In this document: positions 23,977-30,262 of the stretch, one piece after another
Position numbering within the stretch: position 1 is the first letter of the stretch
Layout: each line of letters begins with the position of its first letter
Origin: CAZGOM01 sp964527265
GTDB taxonomy: Bacteria; Planctomycetota; Phycisphaerae; Phycisphaerales; Phycisphaeraceae
Assembly (NCBI GenBank): GCA_964527265.1
Contig: CAZGOM010000056.1
Span: 1-30,262, forward strand
Direction: 5' to 3'
Length of the DNA: 30,262 nucleotides
Position numbers and translations under genes: made by a program
The notes under the pieces: model-generated
What the model saw: the letters and a program-made list of their open reading frames with translations, nothing else
Database searches by the model: none
What the model was told of the DNA's origin: nothing

Positions 23977-26900
23977 ATGCGTCCAACCCCCTACATCCGC
24001 TCCCAGGCACTCGCCTGGCTGTTACTCGTCTTCGCCGCGCTCGCCGCTGCTCCCCTAACCGTCATCGCCGACGACGCCCCAGGCGAAAACACGCCCGCCT
24101 TGTTGCCCATACAACCCGGACATCTCGTCCGCGTCCGCTTCTCCAATCGCACCACCAACTGCACCGTCAATCAGATCCGCGGCGATCAATGCCTCGTCAG
24201 CGATGTCTACAACTCCTGGCCCGATGAAGCACACCCCTACAGTTCCATCAAGCTCGGCGAAATCAAAAATCCACCCCCCTCCTCACTCGCTCCCGGCACA
24301 CTCATCCAAGTCCTCTGGGGCAAAACCTATTCACCCGCCTGCGTCGTCGCACTCGGCCCCAGAAGCCTCATCATCCGCTGGAGCGGCGATGAACAGAAAA
24401 CCTTCACTGTCTCCTTAAACCAAATCACCGCCATCCCCCAACCCCAGCCCCAGGTGCCCAGCACCGACCGCGGGCGCACAGTCAAAGACCCCTCATCCCT
24501 CCCCCCACCCGTCTCGCGCATCACCAGGCCCAACCCACCCGACTCAAAAAACATCCAGTTCCTGGACACCGCCAATTCACCCCTCTCCAACTTCAAGCTT
24601 CAACTCCCTCCCCACCGCCCTCCTCTGGTCACCGGCCCCGACGGCGACATACGCATCTCCATCTTCGGTGCCAGCCCATGGTACGAATTCACACGCGAAA
24701 ATCAGACCTACCGCATCTTCCCCGACCACCCACGCTTCTCCAACCCCCCAAACATCGTCGCCCCCCTTCCCATCGGCGATAAAGTCAGCATCGATGTCTT
24801 CCAGACCGCGGTTCACGTCTTCCTCCCCGATGGCAAGCCCGCCGCCGGCGCCTGGGTCTACGTCCACACGCTCCGACGCAACGACGCCAACGAAGACTGG
24901 GCCTGGCTCAGCGCAAAAACCGATGCCCAGGGCAAGGCTTCCTTCAGAATGCTCCCCCTCACAGAAGCCCAGCTTGGTGTGAAAGGCACGATTCAATACA
25001 TCAATTTCGTCGCTCAACTCGATCCTCAAAACCTCGATCCCAACCTTCAAACACCCCTCGCACCGGCCTTCCAGCAATGTCTGCCCAACGGCAAAATGGA
25101 AGTTCGCTTTCTTACTGCCAAACCCCGCCGGCTCCTCCTGACCGACGCACACGACAAACCCCTCACCGCCCCCAGCCTCGCCACCGTTAAACTTCTCATT
25201 CGCAATCCACTCGTGCAAACGCAGGAATTCATCCCCTTCCACTGCGCCCCCGACTCTCCCTTCCCCTACCCCGACGGCCAATACCGCGTCGACCTTCCCG
25301 GCAGCCCAAGCCGCTATTTCACCGTCAATGCCGATCAAACTCCCGACACCATCCGCATCAGCTTCAAGCCCGAGTTCCACGTCGCTGGCCGTGTCCTCAC
25401 CCCTTCCGGCGAGCCCGCGCCCGACACCCTCGTCTTCATGGTCCACGCACTGGGAGAACGCTTCAACCCCCACAAGCTCACACCCGACGCCTGGAACACC
25501 CTCGATAAAACCCGCGCCTTGCCCCTTCCCCTCCCCCCTGCCCTTCTGCAGACCGATAACCAGCTCTACACCCCCATCGCCCTCGCCTGGACCGACTCCC
25601 AGGGCCGCTACGCCTTCGACACCGACATCACCGGTCCCGTCGCCGTGGTCGGACGCACCCTCGCATCTCACCAGGTCAAGCCCGACTTCGCCCTTTCCAA
25701 AGCACCTGATCTCTACGCCATCCCCGCCGCCTCCGTCACATTCACCCCCAGGCTCCCCCAGGGCACTCAGCCCACCCCCATCGCCCTCAAAATCTCTTTC
25801 CCCGACCCTGCCACACCCAAAACCATCTGCGAAATCGATCCCGCCTCGCTCGGATATTTCCCCCATATCTCACTAAGCACACCCATCACTCTCCGCCTCC
25901 CTGCGTCATACCCCATCCTCATAAAACTCTCCACCGACTCCCTTTCCTACACCGCACCCCTGGTCACCTACACCCCCGGCCAGGAGGTCGATCTTGGCCG
26001 CGTCCAGCTTGCCTCCTCCACCATCCGCACCATCACTTTCACACCCACAGATGCATCCTTGGCACCCCTGCGCCCAATATCGAAAATCACCCTCACCTCC
26101 CCCACAGAGAATTTCAAAACCACCCTCACCCCCAACACCAGCGGCCAATTCACCGTCCAACTCCCTCTGGCCATCACACCCGATTCACTCACAATCTCGA
26201 TTGAAAACGACTCACCCCTCCCCCCCTTCAACACCCGTCTCACTGAAATGCCCCCACCCATCGGCATCAACAAAAATGCCATCTTCCTCGCACCCTTTGA
26301 GCACACCTGCCGCAAGCTCCCCCAACCCGTCACCCTCATCACCGACGCCGCCGGACGCCCCCTGCCAAACGCCGCCATTCAGGTCGACGGCTTCATGGGC
26401 TCCAAATCATTCACCACCGACGAGCGCGGCATATTCACCACCACAGACGCCGTCGCACTCCTCCCCTTCCGCTTCACCGTCACCGCTCCCGACAAACGCC
26501 GCTACGACTGGACTTTCGATCCCGCCACCCACACCCGCTCACTCCCCATCCCCGTCACCCTGCCCGCTCCAGACAACAATCCCCTCCCCCTCATCCACGG
26601 CCGCGTCCTCCTCCCTGACGGCAAGCCCGCTGCAAACTGCCTCGTCGGTGCACACATCAACACCATCGCACCCGATTCCCCCGGCCTGGTTCCCGCATTC
26701 CTCCCCACCGCCTCCGTCTACACCGACTCAGACGGCTCCTTCCGCATCAGCCCAACCTGGGATACCCTCGCCCACCCCTCTGCCCCCACCCGCTGGGTCG
26801 TCGTCGCACAAGGCTCCCCAGGCCAAACCTCCAGCCAAAATCTCGGCATCACCGCAACCCTTTGCTCCCTTCCCTCGGCCGACCCCCTCACACTCACCCT

Positions 26901-28164
26901 CCCCCAAACCCATCCCGCCAGGTTCACGCTCTCTCATCCCGACTCTGTCCCCCGCAGCTGGGTTGAAAAAACCCCCGCTTACCTCGCCCGCATTGATCCC
27001 AAATCGGGCCTCTGCATCATGGGCGCTCCCACTCGCCCAGGCTCTCAATCCCTTCGCCTCACCCCCGGCAAGCACCTTCTGCTGAATCAATTTGCCTGCA
27101 CCGCACCGGTTGATTTCAATCCTCAAATCCCTTTCATTTCGTTCGCCTATCCCACCTCCCAGGTCTTCCGCTTCACCCTTCTGGATGCCCAAACCCAAAA
27201 GCCCATTCCCTCCGCGCTCCTGGGCATTCGACTCCCTCTTGAATCCCTCGCCTCGTTTTCCGATCAGGACTGGGCCACACTCATCACTCAGGCCCAATCT
27301 CCTCCCAAAGGCGAAGCCTTCCCAAACCTCATCACAGGCCAGGATGGCGCCTGCGAAAAAACAATCGCAAATACCTACACCGACTCATCCGCCATGGGCC
27401 TTTATGCCTGCGCAAAAGGCTACGTCCCGGTCTATTTGCCCGGCCTCACTTCCTACGCCACCCCAAATGCGCAAGGCATCAAAGACATCCGCATCGCCCT
27501 CCAACCCGCGGCTCGTATCTACGTCGTTCCCGCCGCGCCGCCACAGTCCCGCACAGATGCCGACACTAAAATCCAGACGCTTGCCCTCGCCCTGGTCATG
27601 GCCGAAAACCTCCCCCCTGCGCTCCCTCCTGCAGGCTCCACCCCCATCACCGGCGAGCCCTTCCTCAACACTGCCATTCCCTTCACCGGCGGCACCATCC
27701 TCGTTCCTCGTGCCCGTTTCTGGCTTATCGGCAAAGACCGCCCCACCCCACCCTCTGAACTCGCAGGCATCGCCACTCCAACACCCGACCTGCTCTGGCT
27801 CTCAACCACCCCCATCAACCCCGCCACCTGGGATCCCGTTCAAATCCGGCTCCCCCGCGTCAACACCATCCCCACCACCCTCAAAATCCTCGACCCCACC
27901 GGCAAACCCGTCCCCGGCATCTACATCGCCCCCGCACTCCAGGGCGCCACCCCTTCCCTCTACCAAGCCTCCACCAACGCCCAGGGCCTCGCCACACTCA
28001 ACCTCCCCGCCAACACCCCAGTCGCCTTCAAACTCTCCCACCCCAACCTCCCCGCCCCCCTCACAGATACCGCATGGCGATTCACCACACCCGCCTCACC
28101 CAACCCCAATTCTCCCTTCACCTTCAAGCTCCCCCAGCCCATTCCCTCCTCCCCCTCCAACTGA
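23977..28164 (+). CDS. Giant secreted protein: Tudor-like N-terminal domain plus carboxypeptidase-regulatory-like beta-sandwich repeats
   Basis: This 1395-aa protein has an N-terminal signal peptide (ALAWLLLVFAALAAAPLTVIADDAP). Residues 48-154 are paralogous to the double Tudor-like domain of the preceding gene: both share D-E-x-x-P-Y-S-S, KNP-x-P, L-x-P-G-x-x-I-Q-V-x-W-G and Y-x-P-A. The rest is built of beta-sandwich modules of the carboxypeptidase-regulatory/transthyretin-like type, with cores like V-F-L-P-D-G-K-P-A-A-G and T-D-A-Q-G-K-A at about residues 279, 469, 787, 873 and 1304, each followed by a D-x-x-G-x-[FY] strand. A TTG 27 nt further upstream is possible but less likely than this ATG. 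No C-terminal anchor or enzyme motif is seen. Likely extracellular or periplasmic; function unknown. Confidence 0.85.
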   Translation: MRPTPYIRSQALAWLLLVFAALAAAPLTVIADDAPGENTPALLPIQPGHLVRVRFSNRTTNCTVNQIRGDQCLVSDVYNSWPDEAHPYSSIKLGEIKNPPPSSLAPGTLIQVLWGKTYSPACVVALGPRSLIIRWSGDEQKTFTVSLNQITAIPQPQPQVPSTDRGRTVKDPSSLPPPVSRITRPNPPDSKNIQFLDTANSPLSNFKLQLPPHRPPLVTGPDGDIRISIFGASPWYEFTRENQTYRIFPDHPRFSNPPNIVAPLPIGDKVSIDVFQTAVHVFLPDGKPAAGAWVYVHTLRRNDANEDWAWLSAKTDAQGKASFRMLPLTEAQLGVKGTIQYINFVAQLDPQNLDPNLQTPLAPAFQQCLPNGKMEVRFLTAKPRRLLLTDAHDKPLTAPSLATVKLLIRNPLVQTQEFIPFHCAPDSPFPYPDGQYRVDLPGSPSRYFTVNADQTPDTIRISFKPEFHVAGRVLTPSGEPAPDTLVFMVHALGERFNPHKLTPDAWNTLDKTRALPLPLPPALLQTDNQLYTPIALAWTDSQGRYAFDTDITGPVAVVGRTLASHQVKPDFALSKAPDLYAIPAASVTFTPRLPQGTQPTPIALKISFPDPATPKTICEIDPASLGYFPHISLSTPITLRLPASYPILIKLSTDSLSYTAPLVTYTPGQEVDLGRVQLASSTIRTITFTPTDASLAPLRPISKITLTSPTENFKTTLTPNTSGQFTVQLPLAITPDSLTISIENDSPLPPFNTRLTEMPPPIGINKNAIFLAPFEHTCRKLPQPVTLITDAAGRPLPNAAIQVDGFMGSKSFTTDERGIFTTTDAVALLPFRFTVTAPDKRRYDWTFDPATHTRSLPIPVTLPAPDNNPLPLIHGRVLLPDGKPAANCLVGAHINTIAPDSPGLVPAFLPTASVYTDSDGSFRISPTWDTLAHPSAPTRWVVVAQGSPGQTSSQNLGITATLCSLPSADPLTLTLPQTHPARFTLSHPDSVPRSWVEKTPAYLARIDPKSGLCIMGAPTRPGSQSLRLTPGKHLLLNQFACTAPVDFNPQIPFISFAYPTSQVFRFTLLDAQTQKPIPSALLGIRLPLESLASFSDQDWATLITQAQSPPKGEAFPNLITGQDGACEKTIANTYTDSSAMGLYACAKGYVPVYLPGLTSYATPNAQGIKDIRIALQPAARIYVVPAAPPQSRTDADTKIQTLALALVMAENLPPALPPAGSTPITGEPFLNTAIPFTGGTILVPRARFWLIGKDRPTPPSELAGIATPTPDLLWLSTTPINPATWDPVQIRLPRVNTIPTTLKILDPTGKPVPGIYIAPALQGATPSLYQASTNAQGLATLNLPANTPVAFKLSHPNLPAPLTDTAWRFTTPASPNPNSPFTFKLPQPIPSSPSN

Positions 28165-28189
28165 TCCTCACCCGCTTTGCCCAAAAACT

Positions 28190-28318
28190 CTGAGGCAGTG
28201 GTCTTTCAATTATCAATTACCGGATCGACTTTTCTGCGTGCCATGCTCTCGTCCGCGTGAGCATGTCTTTTCTGCTTCTTCCATCCATCATTTTTCGCTT
28301 GAAAGACCAGGCCTGAGC
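28190..28318. repeat. MITE-like element: 11-bp perfect terminal inverted repeat with nested hairpin
   Basis: TGGTCTTTCAA (28199-28209) is the exact reverse complement of TTGAAAGACCA (28299-28309). Flanking bases extend the match (CTGAGGC at 28190 against GCCTGAG at 28311, one mismatch and a small bulge). In between, CATGCTC (28242-28248) pairs with GAGCATG (28259-28265). The whole unit is about 129 bp with no reading frame. It may be a non-autonomous transposable remnant, or a structured RNA or terminator for the giant gene upstream. No target-site duplication was established. Confidence 0.55.
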
Positions 28319-28324
28319 CTTCGT

Positions 28325-28372
28325 CAACAGGATGACGCCATGGAACTCTTCAAAATCCTGTTGATCCTGTCA
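28325..28372. repeat. Inverted repeat CAACAGGAT...ATCCTGTTG with doubled ATCCTGT word
   Basis: CAACAGGAT (28325-28333) and ATCCTGTTG (28355-28363) are exact inverted copies 21 nt apart, and ATCCTGT is repeated directly after it (28364-28370, followed by CAAAAA). The 9-nt ATCCTGTTG word in this setting resembles a short dispersed repeat found between genes in many bacteria, from memory. It could be a weak terminator on the plus strand. Confidence 0.5.
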
Positions 28373-28487
28373 AAAATCTGACTCTTTTCATCTCCTCCAA
28401 CGCCCCCCAAACACGCAATTCCTCTTGACACCCACCCCAAATAAGATTCACCTGATATCAATCTTATTCATCTCTAAGGCCACACAC

Positions 28488-29330
28488 ATGACCTTCCATA
28501 TCGATAAACGCCTCCACTGGACCGATCACTACGTCGAGTACGGCTTTGCCGTCATCAAAAATGCCGTCCCCCCCGAATTCACCGCCCCTGCACTCCAGGC
28601 CGTCAAACAACTCAACAAACACAATCTCCCCTTAAACCAGTGGACCAAGGAAAACACACCCACCCGCTTTGAGGAATCCGCCCGCCACCCCGTCCTCTCC
28701 CAGATCTACGACCAGCCCGCCATCCAGGAAATCATCCGCGCCATGTTCGCACCCCAGGACCAGTGGAATGGCGAACGCGCCTTCCAGCTCTTCGTCAATC
28801 CCTACGATCCCGCCGCACCCCAGATCCTCTCCGATGAAGGGCACCTCGACTTTGTCCGCTCTCCCATCCCCATCTTCGGCTCAGGCTTCATGTTCCAGGT
28901 CTCCCTCGTCAAAAGCGAACCCTTCTCCGGCAATCTCACCCTCTACCCCGGCGTTCACAAACTCGTTCAACGCGACCTGGTCGCCAACCCCGATCTCTTC
29001 TACCCAGACTCTCCCCAAATCATGCGCCACATGAAGGGCGACCCCTATGAATTCGTCGCCGAGCCCGGCGATGTCTGCCTCTTCCACCACCTCGTCGCGC
29101 ATGCCGGCAATGTCAGCCACGCCGCCAACAAATCCCCCCGCGTCGCCCTCCATTGCCAGGGACTCTGCAAAGACTGGCTCCACGAAATCGACCCCACCGC
29201 CAAAGGCATGAGCCCCTGGCGCCGCAGCCTCGCCTTCACCGGCGCACCCTACCGTGTTATTGAGGATGAGTATCAGAAAATCATGCGCTTCAACCGTGAA
29301 AAGAAACAAAAGCAACACCAGCCCACCTGA
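28488..29330 (+). CDS. Phytanoyl-CoA dioxygenase (PhyH) family Fe(II)/2-oxoglutarate enzyme
   Basis: This 280-aa cytoplasmic protein has the PhyH pattern. An N-terminal helix region (HYVEYGFAVIKNAVPPEF) leads into the double-stranded beta-helix. The facial triad is visible as E-G-H-L-D-F (His and Asp, near residue 121) and the distal His in HHLVAHAGNVSH, followed by SPRVALHCQG with the Arg that binds 2-oxoglutarate. Planctomycetes often encode many PhyH-family enzymes; the substrate may be a small molecule, but it cannot be told from sequence. The ATG at 28488 is preferred to one 63 nt upstream, which lies in AT-rich, non-conserved sequence. It stands alone on the plus strand. Confidence 0.9.
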   Translation: MTFHIDKRLHWTDHYVEYGFAVIKNAVPPEFTAPALQAVKQLNKHNLPLNQWTKENTPTRFEESARHPVLSQIYDQPAIQEIIRAMFAPQDQWNGERAFQLFVNPYDPAAPQILSDEGHLDFVRSPIPIFGSGFMFQVSLVKSEPFSGNLTLYPGVHKLVQRDLVANPDLFYPDSPQIMRHMKGDPYEFVAEPGDVCLFHHLVAHAGNVSHAANKSPRVALHCQGLCKDWLHEIDPTAKGMSPWRRSLAFTGAPYRVIEDEYQKIMRFNREKKQKQHQPT

Positions 29331-29645
29331 TCCCAGCCTGTCATCCACCCCATGTTTTCAACCGCAAAAATATACACACCAAATCGTAATTCTGCCCTCA
29401 TATCTCCTTCGTGTTCTCATCATCTGGTATACACTTAGCAAGGGCCATGATGCTCAATTCTTCACCCCGCAATGTGCGAGAATTCCAAGTCCATCCAGTC
29501 TTCATGCGATCTCGCCCAAAAATGGGTTTTGCAGCCCAAGGGAATTCCTAGCCGGTCTGATCAGGGGTTTGTTTTAATTTTATAAACCCGTTCGAGCGTT
29601 CTTCCTTAATTTCAGTGGTCTGCCGTTTCACTGGGACAATCAGAC
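29331..29645 (+). other. Intergenic region upstream of the AMMECR1-domain gene
   Basis: No gene is supported in this 315-bp stretch. It contains a small hairpin CCCA-AAAA-TGGG followed by TTTT (29515-29530), an inverted GGGTTT/AAACCC pair around an AT-rich loop (29565-29589), and a TATACA hexamer (29428-29433). A weak GACAAT box ends 5 nt before the downstream ATG. The long, AT-rich leader could hold regulatory elements, but I recognise no riboswitch class. Confidence 0.4.
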
Positions 29646-30262
29646 ATGTCAGAAAACAGCGTCAATCTCAATCTCAATCTCGAACAATCCCTCGAAGAAT
29701 CCAGCGTCGTCCCCCCTTCGCTGGCCGCCAATCCCAACGAGGATTCCGTCTCCGACAGCATCCTCCAGGAAGGCATTGATCCCTTCACCATCGCACCGCG
29801 TATTGACTTCGACGAACAGGAAACACTCGCCCTCCTCATCCACGCCCGTGCCGCCGTCGAATCCACCATCTGCGGCGAACCCCTCCTTAGTCGCCTCCCC
29901 CCCGCTCTCGACGAAGCACACTCCCACGGCATATTCGTCACCCTTGTCCGCGGCGTCATGCGCGCCTGTAAAGGTCAATGGGCCAGCACCAAGGGCTCCA
30001 GCGTCGGCCTTATCCTCACTGACGTCGCACGCGCCGCCGCCTCCAAAGACCTTCGCCTCCCCTCCGTCACCGAAGACGAACTCCCCTACCTCAAAATCGA
30101 TATCTCCTTCATACACAGCGTCGAAACCCTCACCCAGGAAGGCCCCGAACGCGCCGCTCACGTCCACGTCGGCACCCACGGCCTATCCATCCGCCGCGAA
30201 CGAAAGAAAAAATCCATCCTCCTCCCCCAGGTCGCCGTTGAAAACCGCTGGGACGCACGCAC
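29646..30262 (+). CDS. AMMECR1 domain protein (AmmeMemoRadiSam protein A-like), 3' end outside the window
   Basis: The frame is open from the ATG at 29646 to the window edge (205 codons, no stop). After an acidic Ser/Asn-rich N-terminal extension of about 55 residues, the AMMECR1 pattern appears: ETLALLIHARAAVESTICGE, then IFVTLVRGVMRACKGQW in place of the usual F-V-T-L...L-R-G-C-I-G, the ARAAASKDLRLPSVTEDELPYL segment, LKIDISFIHSVETL, then HVGTHGLSIR and ILLPQVAVENRWDA. The family's central G-C-I-G is diverged (A-C-K-G), though the Cys is kept. In bacteria this domain commonly sits with MEMO1-like and radical SAM genes; these would be downstream, outside the window. No Shine-Dalgarno is seen. 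Confidence 0.85.
   Translation, partial: MSENSVNLNLNLEQSLEESSVVPPSLAANPNEDSVSDSILQEGIDPFTIAPRIDFDEQETLALLIHARAAVESTICGEPLLSRLPPALDEAHSHGIFVTLVRGVMRACKGQWASTKGSSVGLILTDVARAAASKDLRLPSVTEDELPYLKIDISFIHSVETLTQEGPERAAHVHVGTHGLSIRRERKKKSILLPQVAVENRWDAR

Larger units (their letters stand above)
28165..28487. other. Intergenic region with inverted-repeat elements
   Basis: No gene is supported in this 323-bp gap. It holds the MITE-like inverted repeat (28190-28318), a second inverted repeat with a doubled ATCCTGT word (28325-28372), two CAATTAT-type heptamers (28207-28220), and an AT-rich stretch just before the dioxygenase start. The latter has a weak TAAGG ribosome site at about 10 nt from the ATG. 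Confidence 0.5.

Noticed and set aside
24577..25866. Long minus-strand frame (429 codons) opposite the giant secreted protein
   Set aside because: It is a GC-bias shadow: the Gly/Glu/Val/Asp composition follows from the codon positions of the plus-strand gene, and no start signal or domain is seen.
27092..28381. Plus-strand frame of 429 codons overlapping the end of the giant protein
   Set aside because: The Ser/Pro-rich product is the +1 shadow of the giant gene; the last part runs into the MITE-like repeat.
29428..29433. TATACA as the promoter of the AMMECR1-domain gene
   Set aside because: No -35 box at suitable distance and more than 200 bp of leader would result, so the evidence is too thin for a separate call.

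Overview
The window looks like a GC-rich chromosomal segment of a planctomycete, probably of the Phycisphaerae side of the phylum. The clues are a large surface protein with an N-terminal LE-x-R-x-hydrophobic motif (FEALEGRQMMSGG), two type IV pilin-like proteins with the planctomycetal H-X9-DG C-terminal motif, a membrane protein with a planctomycete-style N-terminal zinc ribbon, and many large secreted proteins of no known function. The phylum is inferred from these family traits; no rRNA gene is present to confirm it.

Layout: 1-1228 is a tRNA cluster (Cys partial, Ser-GCU, Ser-UGA, Glu-UUC, Tyr-GUA, then Asn-GUU) interrupted by a YedK/HMCES-type SRAP gene. 1294-6147 (minus strand) holds a repeat-built surface protein, a translationally coupled hotdog thioesterase/DUF971 pair and a secreted protein. 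mutL (6252-8276, plus) follows, then an H-X9-DG pseudopilin, a zinc-ribbon membrane protein, uppS and purA. 13314-15626 is a divergent Gfo/Idh/MocA oxidoreductase and AraC-type regulator. 15668-18208 is more accessory in character: a hypothetical gene, a C45-type acyltransferase/peptidase interrupted by an in-frame amber codon, and an AT-richer orphan. 18276-21871 is a same-strand cluster: a TerY-like VWA protein with a TerY-C zinc domain, a second TerY-like VWA fused behind a duplicated unknown domain, and a small disordered protein. 21945-28164 has another H-X9-DG pilin and two secreted paralogues sharing a double Tudor/SH3-like domain. 28488-29330 is a PhyH-type dioxygenase, and the window ends inside an AMMECR1-domain gene.

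The best candidate for an undescribed system is the VWA cluster at 18276-21871. It has the metal-binding VWA and zinc modules of TerY systems and a new duplicated domain, but no kinase or phosphatase in view. Other notable signals are a CCGGTAAAAT-like -10 element placed 6-9 nt before four start codons, which suggests leaderless or near-leaderless transcripts, heptameric mini-repeats in several intergenic gaps, and a MITE-like inverted-repeat element near 28.2-28.3 kb.
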